From positions 1 through 64,000 of the forward strand of contig NZ_CDBY01000023.1 in assembly GCF_000820125.1 (NCBI RefSeq): 64,000 nt of DNA, written 5' to 3'. Both the position numbers and the translations under genes were made by a program. The stretch is from Aeromonas simiae. GTDB lineage: Bacteria > Pseudomonadota > Gammaproteobacteria > Enterobacterales > Aeromonadaceae. Positions 27,906-37,324 of the stretch are shown here, in pieces (the stretch's first letter is position 1; each line of letters begins with the position of its first letter). The notes under the pieces are model-generated. The model saw nothing but the letters and a program-made list of their open reading frames with translations. It was not told where the DNA came from and made no database searches.

Positions 27906-29635
27906 AGCCCCTCCTCCACATCCTGCTCGAGACGCTGGTAACGCACCATCTCTGAGTACCATCCCCCTTGCGCCATCAAGCTGTCGTGATCGCCTCGCTC
28001 GCGCACGCCGCCCCCCTCGAGCACCAGAATTTCACCGGCCTGCTCAACCGCCGTCATGCGGTGCGAGGCGACAATCAAGGTGCGCCGCTCTTGCCCCAGT
28101 GCGCGCAAGATGGCCTGCTCGGTGTGCGCATCCACAGCCGAGAGCGCATCGTCGAGCAGCAAAATCGGGGCATCGAGCAACAGGGCGCGGGCGATGGCGA
28201 TGCGCTGCTTCTGCCCGCCGGAGAGGGTCACCCCCTTCTCGCCAACCTCGGTGGCATAACCGTTGGGAAAACGCTCGATGTCGTCGTGAACGCAGGCCAC
28301 CCTGGCCACCCGTTCAATCTCAGCCTGGCTCGCCCGTGGCCGGCCCAGCGCGATGTTGGCGGCGATGGTCGTGGAGAAGAGAAACGGCTCCTGTGGCACA
28401 TAGGCGTACTGACGGCGCAGCTCGCTCAGGGCCAGCCGCTGGAGCGGTAGCCCCCCCATGGTGATGCTCCCCTCATCCGGGTCGGTATAACGCATCAGCA
28501 GCTTGAGCAAGGCGCTCTTGCCCGCGCCGGTACGCCCGACAATCCCCAGCATCTCGCCGGCGGTGAGCGTAAACGAGATGTCATGCAACAGCCTTCGCCC
28601 CTCCAGTTGCCAGGCGATCTGCGCCAGTTGCAGTGGCAGCGGCGCCGAAAAGGGCAGCGGCGTGTCGGGCTCGCGGATGGCGCCTTGCTCTGCCAGCAAC
28701 GACTCGATGCGCGAGTAGGCGGCGCTGCCGCGCTCGATGATGTTAAACAGCCAGGCGATGGCAAACATGGGCCAGATGAGCTGGCCAAGATACATGGTAA
28801 AGCTGGTGAGCTCCCCCAGGGTCAGTGCGCCGCGCAGCACCAGCACGCTGCCGCCGGCCACCGCCAGAAAGTAAGAGCCGCCGATACAGAGGTAGATGAC
28901 AGGATCAAACTTGGCATCGATGCGGGCCACCGCCATGTTGCGCTCCCCCGCTTGGCGGGTCAGCTCGGCAAAGGCCTGATCCTCGAGCGTCTCCACCGCG
29001 TAGGATTTGAGCACCCGCACCCCGGAGAGGGCCTCTTGGGTCTTGTCATTGAGCCGCGAAAACGCCGCCTGCGCCTGCTTGAACTCCTTATAAATCTGCT
29101 TGCCGAAGCGATTCATGCACAGGGCCATGATGGGCAGTGGCAGCAGCGCCAGCAGGGTCAGTTGCCAGGAGTACTGGGTGCACATGATGGTCAGCACCAG
29201 CAGGCCCACGATGAAGGAGTCGACCAGGGTCAGCACCCCCTCGCCGGCCGTCATCTCGACCGCCTGAATATCGTTGGTCGCGTGGGCCATCAGATCGCCG
29301 GTGCGATGCCGGCGATAGAAGTCGGGGCTCATGACCGCAAAATGGCTAAACAACCGGTTGCGCAGCACGAAGGCCAGCCGATAGGAGGAGCCAAACAACA
29401 TCACCCGCCAGACATAACGTAGCAGGTAGATAAGCAGCCCCAACACCAGCAGCAGACCGAGGGCGCCAGGCAGCCGCTCGGCCTGCTCGCCGCTGGCCAC
29501 CCAGTCGACCACAGAGCCCACCACCTTGGGCGGAATGGCAGTCAGGCCAGCCACCGCCATCAACAACACGATGGCGGTCAGATAGCGTCGCCACTGTTCA
29601 CGGAAAAACCAGCCGAGCCGGAAGAAGACAGACAC
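27902..29635 (-). CDS. mdlA: ABC exporter half-transporter MdlA
   Basis: The 577-residue half-transporter has the membrane domain motif RHRTGDLMAHATND, then an ATPase domain with VGRTGAGKS, LSGGQKQRIAIARAL and ILLLDDALSAVD. The Walker B is followed by D where the usual catalytic Glu would be (LLDDALS). E. coli MdlA has the same substitution, so one asymmetric ATP site is likely in the MdlA-MdlB dimer. The GTG at 29635 is preferred over the upstream ATG at 29689 because CGAGGAG lies 6 bp before it and SVFFRLGWFFREQWRRYL matches the E. coli start. Confidence 0.92.
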   Translation of the reverse strand: MSVFFRLGWFFREQWRRYLTAIVLLMAVAGLTAIPPKVVGSVVDWVASGEQAERLPGALGLLLVLGLLIYLLRYVWRVMLFGSSYRLAFVLRNRLFSHFAVMSPDFYRRHRTGDLMAHATNDIQAVEMTAGEGVLTLVDSFIVGLLVLTIMCTQYSWQLTLLALLPLPIMALCMNRFGKQIYKEFKQAQAAFSRLNDKTQEALSGVRVLKSYAVETLEDQAFAELTRQAGERNMAVARIDAKFDPVIYLCIGGSYFLAVAGGSVLVLRGALTLGELTSFTMYLGQLIWPMFAIAWLFNIIERGSAAYSRIESLLAEQGAIREPDTPLPFSAPLPLQLAQIAWQLEGRRLLHDISFTLTAGEMLGIVGRTGAGKSALLKLLMRYTDPDEGSITMGGLPLQRLALSELRRQYAYVPQEPFLFSTTIAANIALGRPRASQAEIERVARVACVHDDIERFPNGYATEVGEKGVTLSGGQKQRIAIARALLLDAPILLLDDALSAVDAHTEQAILRALGQERRTLIVASHRMTAVEQAGEILVLEGGGVRERGDHDSLMAQGGWYSEMVRYQRLEQDVEEGL

Positions 29636-29782
29636 GAGCACTCCTCGGGAGATGAAGGCGGTGGCGCCATTGTAACGAGGGATAAACAAAAAGCCGTCGC
29701 ATTTATTGCATGGCCCCCGGCTGGGGGAGAACGCGGGTGCATGTTATGCTGCCGTCTCGTCAGTTCCATAGGAGCCTTCTTT

Positions 29783-30208
29783 ATGATCACCTATTGCAGC
29801 CACTGCCTGGCCAAGAACCGCCTGCCGACCGGCAAGGCCCCCGATGAGGCGCGTTGCGGCCGCTGCCACCAGCCGCTGGCCAGCCATACCCCCCTTACCG
29901 TGACAGCCGAGAATATCGATACGCTGATCGCCTCTGACATTCCCGTGGTGATCGATTTTTGGGCCAGTTGGTGCGGCCCCTGCATGCAGTTTGCTCCCGT
30001 CTTCACTCAGATGGCCCACGAGCAGGAGCCCAAGATCCGCTTTGCCAAGCTCGATACCGAGCAGCAGCAAGCGCTGGCCGCCCGCTTCGCCATTCGCAGC
30101 ATTCCGACCCTGATGGTGTTTCGTTCGGGACAAATGTTGGCCCAGCGCAGTGGCTCACTGCCCCCTTCACTGTTTAAGGAGTGGCTGCTGGAATTGACCG
30201 GCGTTTAA
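29783..30208 (+). CDS. trxC: Thioredoxin 2
   Basis: The 141-residue cytosolic thioredoxin has an N-terminal zinc module formed by C5, C8, C25 and C28 (YCSHC, CGRCH). The thioredoxin fold follows, with active site WCGPC (C64, C67) and cis-proline IRSIPTLMVF. The zinc-bound N-terminus is diagnostic for TrxC versus TrxA. The start at 29783 is supported by AGGAG and by the family N-terminus. It is divergent from mdlA. Confidence 0.96.
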   Translation: MITYCSHCLAKNRLPTGKAPDEARCGRCHQPLASHTPLTVTAENIDTLIASDIPVVIDFWASWCGPCMQFAPVFTQMAHEQEPKIRFAKLDTEQQQALAARFAIRSIPTLMVFRSGQMLAQRSGSLPPSLFKEWLLELTGV

Positions 30209-30217
30209 ACAGATTAT

Positions 30218-30241
30218 GCTGGCCGAGCCGGGTCGGCCAGC
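30218..30241 (+). terminator. trxC terminator-like hairpin
   Basis: The 9-bp stem GCTGGCCGA/TCGGCCAGC has loop GCCGGG and no clear U-run. Confidence 0.5.
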
Positions 30242-30359
30242 GGTAGAAAAGGGAGATTACTGTGAGTCGCGGCATGTTTTAAACGTAACAGGCTACCCCC
30301 GCGCCAGAACAATCACGTAGCATCGGTAACACAACTACAACCAAAAACCTACCGAGGCC

Positions 30360-31772
30360 ATGAACGTGCAAAAACAACCTGAACTTCAGCCCGACCCGCT
30401 TGCACCGCGAGCTCCTCGCCAGTGGCTGGACATCAAGTCCGGCATACTGATTGCCGATCTCCTGCTATTGGCCGCCTTGCTGGCCTGGCTCCCTTCCGAT
30501 GCCAACGTCAACAAGGGGCTGGCCATCCTCATCTTCATCGCCGTGCTCTGGCTGACCGAGGCGGTGCATATCACCATCACCGCCCTCGCCATTCCGGTGC
30601 TGGCCACCCTGCTCGGGGTGTTCGAGATGAGCAAGTCGCTCACCGACTTTGCCAACCCGGTCTTGTTCCTCTTCTTCGGTGGTTTTGCGCTGGCGGCCGC
30701 CCTCTCCAAACAAGGGCTCGATACCCAGATTGCCGCCAAGGTGATGCAACTGGCCAAGGGGCACCTCGGCTGGGGTGCCATCGTCCTTTTCACCATCACG
30801 GCGGCGCTCTCCATGTGGATCAGTAACACCGCCACCGCTGCCATGATGATGCCGCTGGCCCTGGGGATGCTCAAAGGGCTGGATGTCCACAAGGAGCGCC
30901 GCACCTTGGTCTTTGTCCTGCTCGGCGTCGCCTACAGCGCCAGCATCGGTGGCATCGGCACCTTGGTGGGCAGCCCGCCCAACGCCATTGCCGCCGCCCA
31001 GATGGGTCTTGGATTCACCGACTGGCTCAAGTTCGGTATTCCGGTTGTGCTGATCTTCATGCCGGTCGGCATTGGGTTACTCTATCTGGTCATGCGCCCC
31101 AACCTGTCCCACCAGGTCAAGAGTGAAGCGGTCTCCATCCGTTGGACCGGGCAGCGCAAGGTCACCCTGGCTATCTTCCTGACCACGGTACTGCTGTGGA
31201 TTGGCTCGCAGCCTATCTCGCAAGCCTTAGGGGGGATAGCCCAGCTCGATACCCTGATCGCCATGGGCGCCATACTGGCCATTGCGGTGAGCCGGGTCGC
31301 CACCTGGGATGACATTAACCAAAACACCGACTGGGGTGTGCTGATGCTGTTTGGCGGTGGCCTGACCTTGAGCGCCATTCTCAAGCAGACCGGTGCCAAC
31401 GCCTTCCTGGCTGAGCACCTCTCGGGCACCTTGTCGGGTATGCCGCTGTTTATCATCCTGCTTTGTCTCACGGCCTTCGTGGTCTTCCTGACCGAGCTGG
31501 TCTCCAACACCGCCACCGCCGCCCTGCTGGTGCCGCTGTTTGCCGGGGTTGCCGAGGCGCTGGGGGTCTCCCCGATCGTCATCTCGGTGCTGATCGCCGT
31601 TGGCGCCTCCTGCGCCTTCATGTTGCCGGTGGCCACCCCGCCGAACGCGATTGTCTTTGCCAGTGGCCACATCAAGCAGCGCGAGATGATGCGCGCAGGG
31701 CTGGTATTGAACCTGGTCTTTACCGTGATCCTGACCCTGCTCGCCTACTTCGTTGGTAACATACTGCTCTAA
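30360..31772 (+). CDS. DASS (SLC13) family sodium:anion/dicarboxylate symporter
   Basis: The 470-residue inner-membrane protein has about eleven hydrophobic helices. The two substrate- and sodium-binding SNT hairpins are present: ISNTATAAMMMP and VSNTATAALLVP. Their paired loops GTLVGSPPNAIA and LPVATPPNAIVFA are also there. This inverted-repeat signature is that of VcINDY-like transporters, so succinate, malate or fumarate is the likely substrate, although sulfate is not excluded. An atypical hydrophilic 25-residue N-terminus precedes helix 1. It is monocistronic with a terminator. Confidence 0.9.
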   Translation: MNVQKQPELQPDPLAPRAPRQWLDIKSGILIADLLLLAALLAWLPSDANVNKGLAILIFIAVLWLTEAVHITITALAIPVLATLLGVFEMSKSLTDFANPVLFLFFGGFALAAALSKQGLDTQIAAKVMQLAKGHLGWGAIVLFTITAALSMWISNTATAAMMMPLALGMLKGLDVHKERRTLVFVLLGVAYSASIGGIGTLVGSPPNAIAAAQMGLGFTDWLKFGIPVVLIFMPVGIGLLYLVMRPNLSHQVKSEAVSIRWTGQRKVTLAIFLTTVLLWIGSQPISQALGGIAQLDTLIAMGAILAIAVSRVATWDDINQNTDWGVLMLFGGGLTLSAILKQTGANAFLAEHLSGTLSGMPLFIILLCLTAFVVFLTELVSNTATAALLVPLFAGVAEALGVSPIVISVLIAVGASCAFMLPVATPPNAIVFASGHIKQREMMRAGLVLNLVFTVILTLLAYFVGNILL

Positions 31773-31785
31773 CACCTTGCGGATC

Positions 31786-31808
31786 AGGGCCCTGCGGGGC
31801 CCTTTTTC
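31786..31808 (+). terminator. Terminator of the DASS transporter gene
   Basis: AGGGCCC-TGCG-GGGCCCT is followed by TTTTCTTTG. Confidence 0.85.
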
Positions 31809-32040
31809 TTTGCCCCCACCCAGCCCTGACGATAAGGGCCGGCCTAGCCAAGCCCCCCTGCACTCCCTATCCTTGCCATGGCCTCATCCTCTCTTCGTGC
31901 CCCATGCAGCTGCGATCGCCAGGCCACAGGCAGGCATCGATGAGGGCGGCGCAGCAACCCGTACAGGGATAAGGCTCGCGCCTTGAATAGCCTCGTTGGG
32001 CATGGCGGCGTGGCCCAGCCATCACACGAAAACGGCGCAT

Positions 32041-32067
32041 AAAAAAACCCCGCCAGATGGCGGGGTT
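32041..32067 (-). terminator. Glycogen phosphorylase terminator
   Basis: On the minus strand, AACCCCGCC-ATCT-GGCGGGGTT is followed by seven T. It lies 18 bp after the stop. Confidence 0.88.
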
Positions 32068-32084
32068 TGAATTTAGCGTTGCGC

Positions 32085-34553
32085 TCAGTCTACCTTGCAG
32101 CTCTTGAGGCTCCAGATCTGATCCACGTAATCCTGGATGGAGCGGTCAGAGTTGAACTTGCCCATGGTTGCCGAGTTGATGATAGCCTTCTTGGCCCACA
32201 GCACGGGGTCACGATACCAGGCATCCAGCTTCTTGTGCGCTTCGGAGTAAGAGTCGAAGTCAGCCAGAGCCAAGTAGGTGTCACCACCTTCAAGCAGTGC
32301 GCGCTTGATGGAGGAGAGCTCGCCCGGACGACCCGGCGTGAAGTAGTCGGTATCGAACCAGTCCAGCACCGCCTTGATCTCGGAGTTGCCGTAGTAGAAG
32401 TCGTACGGGTTGTAACCGCGCGCCTTCATGGCCTTCACCTCATCCACGGTCAGACCGAAGATGGCGCAGTGCTCTTCACCTGCCTCTTCCGCAATCTCGA
32501 TGTTGGCACCATCCAGCGTCCCGATGGTCAGGGCACCGTTCAGGGCCAGCTTCATGTTGCCGGTACCGGAGGCCTCATAACCGGCAGTGGAGATCTGCTC
32601 GGAGACATCGGCGGCCGGGATCAGCTTCTCTGCCAGGCTGACGCGGTAGTTGGGCATGAACACCACCTTGAGCTTGTCCTTGATGCGCGCATCATTGTTG
32701 ACTCGCTCAGCCACCTTGTTGATGGCGTAGATAATGTCCTTGGCTAGCTTGTAACCCGGCGCTGCCTTGGAGCCGAAGATGAACACACGCGGGTGCATGT
32801 CATAGTCCGGATCGGCCAGCAGACGGCGGTACAGGGCCATGATGTGCAGCAGGTTGAGCTGCTGACGCTTGTACTCGTGCAGGCGCTTGATCTGGATGTC
32901 GAAGATCGCCTCGGCGCTGACATCGATCCCGGTTTCGGCCTTGATAACCTTGACCAGCTTCTCCTTGTTGCGGCGCTTGATGCTCATGAACTGCTTCTGG
33001 AACGCCTTGTCGTCGGCCATCTTGAGAACGCCACGCAGCAGATCCAGCTTGAGCGGCCACTCCTTGCCCACGACTTCGTCATACAAAGAGGCGAGCTCAG
33101 GGTTACAGGCCAGCAGCCAGCGACGCGGAGTCACACCGTTGGTCACGTTGCAGAACTTGTTCGGCCAGATCTGGGCGAATTCGGGGAACAAGTCCTCTTG
33201 CACCAGGCGGGAGTGGACTTCGGCCACACCGTTGACCTTGTTGGAGCCGATCACGCACAGGTTACCCATGCGCACCTTGCGCTGATCACCCTCTTCGATG
33301 ATGGAGAGCTTGGCCTTGATGGCGTCATCGCCCGGCCATACTGCCTCGACCTTCTCGGAGAGGAAGCGGCGGTTGATCTCATAGATGATCTCAAGGTGAC
33401 GCGGCAGTACGCGCTCGAAGAGATACACAGCCCACTTCTCCAGCGCTTCCGGCAGCAGGGTGTGGTTGGTATAGGCGAAGACCTGATAGCAGATCTCCCA
33501 GGCCTGATCCCAGTTCAGCCCCTCTTCGTCCAGCAGCACACGCATCAGTTCGGGGATAGCCACGGTTGGGTGGGTATCGTTGAGCTGAATGGCGACCTGG
33601 CTGGCGAAGGTGCTGAAGTCACTGCCATGGGCACGCTTGTAGCGGCGCATGATGTCCTTGATCGAGCAGGCGCAGAAGAAATACTGCTGAATAAGGCGCA
33701 GTTCCTTACCGGCTTCGGTCTCATCGTTGGGGTAGAGCACCTTGGAGATGGTCTCTGCCTGCGCCTTTTCGGCTTGCGAGTCGACATAACCACCGGCGTT
33801 AAACACGTCCCAGTCAAAGAACTCGGAGGCACGCGATTCCCACAGACGCAGGATGTTGACGGTGGAGCCGCCAAAACCAACGACCGGGATATCCCAGGGC
33901 ACACCCTTGATCTTGCGACCGGCGTGCCACACCTTCTTCATGGAGCCATCTTCGGTAAAGACGGTTTCAACGTAACCGTAGAGCGGGATCTCCTGCACCG
34001 ACTCGGGGCGGCAGATTTCCCAGGGGTTACCATATTCGCGCCAGGAGTCCGGACGCTCGATCTGACGGCCATCCTTGATCTCTTGACGGAACAGGCCGTG
34101 CTCATAGTGGAGGCCATAACCGATGGCCGGATAGTTCAGGGTAGCCAGCGAGTCAATGAAGCAGGCAGCCAGACGGCCGAGGCCACCGTTACCCAGCGCC
34201 ATGTCCGCTTCGCATTCGCACAGATCAGCCAGATCCAGGCCAAGCTCGCGCAGCGCCTCATCACACACCTTATAAAGAGAGAGGTTGTGCAGGTTGTTGG
34301 AAGTCAGCCGCCCCATCAGGAATTCGGCCGACAGGTAATGAATTGCGCGGGTGTCTTGCTTGCGGTGAGTCTGCTGGGTACGGGTCAGACGCTCGTACAC
34401 CTGTTCATTGACCGCCGCAGCCGTCGCCTTCCACCAGGATTCTTGAGAAGCCTTTTCTTCGCAGGTGCCCAGGGTGGAGCGAAGGTGATGCACAATGCTC
34501 GCCTTCAGTTGCTCCTTATCCAGTGCAATGTCGGTCTTCTTCTTGCTTGCCAT
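32085..34553 (-). CDS. glgP: Glycogen/maltodextrin phosphorylase
   Basis: The 822-residue GT35 enzyme releases glucose-1-phosphate from alpha-1,4-glucans. The pyridoxal-phosphate lysine is K668 in [36 protein letters not shown] and [10 protein letters not shown] are further family landmarks. Length is closer to E. coli GlgP (815) than MalP (797), but without neighbouring glg or mal genes the choice between the two is not settled by sequence reading. It is monocistronic with a strong terminator. Confidence 0.93.
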   Translation of the reverse strand: MASKKKTDIALDKEQLKASIVHHLRSTLGTCEEKASQESWWKATAAAVNEQVYERLTRTQQTHRKQDTRAIHYLSAEFLMGRLTSNNLHNLSLYKVCDEALRELGLDLADLCECEADMALGNGGLGRLAACFIDSLATLNYPAIGYGLHYEHGLFRQEIKDGRQIERPDSWREYGNPWEICRPESVQEIPLYGYVETVFTEDGSMKKVWHAGRKIKGVPWDIPVVGFGGSTVNILRLWESRASEFFDWDVFNAGGYVDSQAEKAQAETISKVLYPNDETEAGKELRLIQQYFFCACSIKDIMRRYKRAHGSDFSTFASQVAIQLNDTHPTVAIPELMRVLLDEEGLNWDQAWEICYQVFAYTNHTLLPEALEKWAVYLFERVLPRHLEIIYEINRRFLSEKVEAVWPGDDAIKAKLSIIEEGDQRKVRMGNLCVIGSNKVNGVAEVHSRLVQEDLFPEFAQIWPNKFCNVTNGVTPRRWLLACNPELASLYDEVVGKEWPLKLDLLRGVLKMADDKAFQKQFMSIKRRNKEKLVKVIKAETGIDVSAEAIFDIQIKRLHEYKRQQLNLLHIMALYRRLLADPDYDMHPRVFIFGSKAAPGYKLAKDIIYAINKVAERVNNDARIKDKLKVVFMPNYRVSLAEKLIPAADVSEQISTAGYEASGTGNMKLALNGALTIGTLDGANIEIAEEAGEEHCAIFGLTVDEVKAMKARGYNPYDFYYGNSEIKAVLDWFDTDYFTPGRPGELSSIKRALLEGGDTYLALADFDSYSEAHKKLDAWYRDPVLWAKKAIINSATMGKFNSDRSIQDYVDQIWSLKSCKVD

Positions 34554-34885
34554 AACCTTATTCCTTCGTTACTGAAACTGAGTGGCCTGTCCCGCTGTGG
34601 GAAAACTGTAATTATCATGGATGCCACGCGTAGTGAGGATAGTATCGAAACAAAACACAATAAAAGTGAACCAAAGTCACACTTTGGCGGCTTAAAATGC
34701 CTTTTAAATAATGAAAACCCTTTCTTTTTCAGCGCAATGGATGGAATTTTTTATTGATATTTATCATACAGATAAATGCGTTCACGACCGTGCTGCGGGT
34801 GAATAGGTTTTCATGATTTTAACTTTTATGCCTTTTGCTAAATTAATAGTTCAAATCCCTCATTAAGAAAGCGATTTCACGTCGT
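34554..34885. other. AT-rich region upstream of glgP
   Basis: About 330 bp separate glgP from the DUF4250 gene, both on the minus strand. It is much more AT-rich than the coding DNA and should contain the glgP promoter. GTGA-N7-TCAC at about 34665-34680 resembles a CRP site but has the wrong spacing. I see no gene. Confidence 0.5.
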
Positions 34886-35080
34886 TCACAGGCTCTTGAA
34901 TTGATTGTTCAGAGGGTCATATCGATAGCCGCTGGCTAAGAGGCGCTCGGTGAGTTCCCCTTGATCCAGCCCGTAGTAAGCCTGCAACTCCGCCAAGGAA
35001 TCGCATTCGAGCCGGAGCTTCTCATTGACAATACCGAGCAGGATGTTGACCTCGATACGTTGCAGTTGGCTGGCGTCCAT
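34886..35080 (-). CDS. DUF4250 family small protein
   Basis: The 64-residue protein reads MDASQLQRIEVNILLGIVNEK and later YYGLDQGELTERLLASGYRY, the DUF4250 pattern of two helices followed by a short winged or hairpin end. The frame extends to 35173, but AGGGAGAGACATC before the ATG at 35080 and the family start fix it. It is divergent from the sulA-like gene. The LexA box at 35191 lies between them, about 110 bp from this start. The function is unknown. Confidence 0.8.
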   Translation of the reverse strand: MDASQLQRIEVNILLGIVNEKLRLECDSLAELQAYYGLDQGELTERLLASGYRYDPLNNQFKSL

Positions 35081-35190
35081 GATGTCTCTCCCTTGCTGAT
35101 GGTGACAGGTAAAGAGTGAGCACAAAGCATACCCCTGTCCACCTGGCCTCTCCCAGTACAGAACCTGTTGCACAAGCGAATACAGTCATA

Positions 35191-35210
35191 TACTGTATAC
35201 ACATACAGTG
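35191..35210 (+). promoter_or_regulatory. LexA (SOS) box upstream of the sulA-like gene
   Basis: TACTGTATACACATACAGTG has the CTG-N10-CAG core and differs from the ideal 20-bp gammaproteobacterial SOS box at only a few inner positions. It lies 47 bp before the start codon at 35258. Confidence 0.9.
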
Positions 35211-35257
35211 CTTTTGCACCCATGATATCCCCCATGTCGAGCAAGGAGTCACCCGCG

Positions 35258-35677
35258 ATGCATTCACAATGGCCGCTTCATCAATACTGCCTCTCCCAGC
35301 AACTGGAACAACCGAGCGGCACGGATGATCTTCTGCCCCGCCTTGCCGACATCAGCCATAAAAAGAAAGGGTGGGTTCTGCTGATCGCCCCGCCAGGAGG
35401 CGTCAGCGCCAAGACGCTGCATAGCAAGGGCATTGATCCACGCTATGTGCTGGTCATCGGCGAGTCCAGGGTTAAGGATTGGCAGCGCACCCTCGAAACC
35501 AGCTTAGGGAACGGTTGTTTCAGTGCGGTGATCAGCTGGTTACCGGCAGGCGTTTGTCTGGATCACCGTAAACTGGAGCAGGCCAGCCGCCGCTCGGGCG
35601 CGCTTGCCCACTTCGTGCAACCGGTACTGCCGATGCCACTCAATTTTGCTGACCAGCCGCTGTTTGGCTGTCACTGA
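35258..35677 (+). CDS. sulA: SulA-like SOS cell-division inhibitor
   Basis: The 139-residue protein has a SulA-like fold pattern: KKGWVLLIAPPGGVSAKTL, then RTLETSLGNGCFSAVISWLPAG, then VQPVLP near the end. E. coli SulA has LTPQQKLSREW, VRALRTGNYSVVIGWL and RPVS in the same order. It would block FtsZ polymerisation during DNA damage. The start at 35258 has AAGGAG 9 bp upstream. Upstream ATGs (35168, 35234) lack a site, and 35168 precedes the LexA box. The LexA box and the protein similarity support each other. Confidence 0.88.
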   Translation: MHSQWPLHQYCLSQQLEQPSGTDDLLPRLADISHKKKGWVLLIAPPGGVSAKTLHSKGIDPRYVLVIGESRVKDWQRTLETSLGNGCFSAVISWLPAGVCLDHRKLEQASRRSGALAHFVQPVLPMPLNFADQPLFGCH

Positions 35678-35817
35678 GTCAAACAGCGGTTGGTGGCAGA
35701 GGAAAAAACATCTGTCATTTATTGGCCAACATGCTGAGATAACGCGCATTTCGCTCGTTAATAGCACAACATAAAACAAACCATTAACACTTGATTATCT
35801 TTTGTGTATTCTCTCAC

Positions 35818-35834
35818 TACTGGTCTGATTTCTT
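35818..35834 (+). promoter_or_regulatory. Candidate FadR site upstream of fadL
   Basis: TACTGGTCTGATTTCTT keeps the CTGGTCNGA half of the FadR operator but not the second half. FadR represses fadL in E. coli, so the location is sensible. It lies about 110 bp before the start codon. Confidence 0.45.
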
Positions 35835-35944
35835 ACCTCTTACCAGATCCATAGAATCATGCCGGTAATTATGGAAGAAGCTGAAAAAACAGTGGATCAA
35901 GCCACCATCTGGCAGCGAAAGATCCCCAAATAAGAGAGAACACT

Positions 35945-37219
35945 ATGACTACTGCCTTTTTCAAGAAGAGCATCCTCACCGTCGCCGTTGCACTGGCCAG
36001 CAGCCAGGCCCACTCTGCGGCCTTTCAGCTGAACGAACATTCGGCCTCCGGTCTGGGGCGTGCCTATGCTGGTGAGGCGGCCATTGCCGACAACGCATCG
36101 GTGCTGGCTCGCAACCCTGCCGCCATGACTCGCTTCGACAAGATGGCCCTCTCCATCGCGGGAACCTATATCCGCCCGGATGTCGATGTAGATGGTGATG
36201 TGACCTATGGTGGCATGCCGCTGGCTAAGGCCAGTCGCAGCAACATCGCCCCTGATGCCTTCGTCCCGGCAGCCTATTTTATCCAGCCGATCAAGGACGA
36301 TCTGGTGTGGGGCCTGGCCATGTTCACCAACTATGGCCTCTCGACCGAGTACCCCAGCAGTTACAACGCCGGCACCGTTGGCGGCAGTACCGAACTGACC
36401 ACCTTCAACATCAACCCGAACCTGGCTTATCGCGCCGCCCCTGGTTTCAGTCTGGGTGCTGGTCTGAACCTGGTTTATGCCGAAGCGGAACTCAACCGCT
36501 ATGCTGGTGTTCTGCCGGCGCTGGCTGGCCAGCCCATCCCTGCCAATACCAACGTCAGCCATCTCAAGGGCGATGACTGGGGCTTCGGTTGGAACGCCGG
36601 CATGCTCTATGAGTTCAATCAAGACCACCGCGTCGCCTTGACCTACCGCTCCAAAGTCGACATCAAGTTCAAGGGTGACTACAAGGGCACCTCTTCCGGC
36701 ATGCAGAAGGTGGATGGCTCCCTGAACCTTGAACTGCCCGCGATGGCTGAGTTTGCGGCCTACCACCGCATCGATCCTCGCTTTGCCGTGCACTACTCGG
36801 TCAACTGGACCGACTGGAGCGCCTTCAATGAGCTGCGCGCCACCAGCAACGACTGCGCCAATGGTGTCTGCCTGCTCAAGGAAGAGAACTTCAAAGACAG
36901 CTGGCGTTACTCCATCGGTGGAACCTGGTACGTCAATCCGAGCTGGGAGGCCCGCATCGGTCTTGCTTATGACACCACGCCGATCCGCTCCGAGTATCGC
37001 AGCCTGAGCATCCCTGATTCAGATCGGGTCTGGTACAGCGCCGGTGCCACCTATCATATCGACCAGAACATGAGCATCGATTTCGGTATGACGTACATCG
37101 ATGGCAAAGAGGTCAAGGTCAACGAGGGCATGATCACTCACGAGGGCGAGCCGCGCTGGCAGGGCTCCTCTCATGGCGATGCGTTCCTCGCCTCGGCCCA
37201 ATTCAACATGATGTTTTAA
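35945..37219 (+). CDS. fadL: Outer-membrane long-chain fatty-acid transporter FadL family
   Basis: The 424-residue outer-membrane barrel has a signal peptide ending AHSA. The mature start AAFQLNEHSASGLGRAYAGEAA is the FadL plug region, and ASVLARNPAAMT follows. Many alternating strands lead to a C-terminal aromatic residue (LASAQFNMMF). It takes up long-chain fatty acids or other hydrophobic compounds. This lineage often has several paralogues, so the exact substrate is not certain. It is monocistronic with a terminator and a candidate FadR site upstream. Confidence 0.92.
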   Translation: MTTAFFKKSILTVAVALASSQAHSAAFQLNEHSASGLGRAYAGEAAIADNASVLARNPAAMTRFDKMALSIAGTYIRPDVDVDGDVTYGGMPLAKASRSNIAPDAFVPAAYFIQPIKDDLVWGLAMFTNYGLSTEYPSSYNAGTVGGSTELTTFNINPNLAYRAAPGFSLGAGLNLVYAEAELNRYAGVLPALAGQPIPANTNVSHLKGDDWGFGWNAGMLYEFNQDHRVALTYRSKVDIKFKGDYKGTSSGMQKVDGSLNLELPAMAEFAAYHRIDPRFAVHYSVNWTDWSAFNELRATSNDCANGVCLLKEENFKDSWRYSIGGTWYVNPSWEARIGLAYDTTPIRSEYRSLSIPDSDRVWYSAGATYHIDQNMSIDFGMTYIDGKEVKVNEGMITHEGEPRWQGSSHGDAFLASAQFNMMF

Positions 37220-37236
37220 TCTCATCATCGATAAGC

Positions 37237-37259
37237 AAAGGCGCCTACGGGCGCCTTTT
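37237..37259 (+). terminator. fadL terminator
   Basis: AAAGGCGCC-TACG-GGCGCCTTTT. Confidence 0.85.
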
Positions 37260-37324
37260 GATTTGCTCGGTACCGCGAGCGCGGCATTCACACGAGCCGA
37301 TTGATGTTTGACGGCCTCCCGATG

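Noticed and set aside
29690-29782. Longer start of trxC at 29741
   Set aside because: The 14 extra residues have no family match. The ATG at 29783 has AGGAG and the zinc-module N-terminus.
34660-34685. CRP site upstream of glgP
   Set aside because: GTGA-N7-TCAC has 7 instead of the 6-bp spacing within TGTGA-N6-TCACA, so it was not called.
32793-34757. 654-codon frame opposite glycogen phosphorylase
   Set aside because: Antisense shadow of a highly conserved enzyme, with no domain seen.
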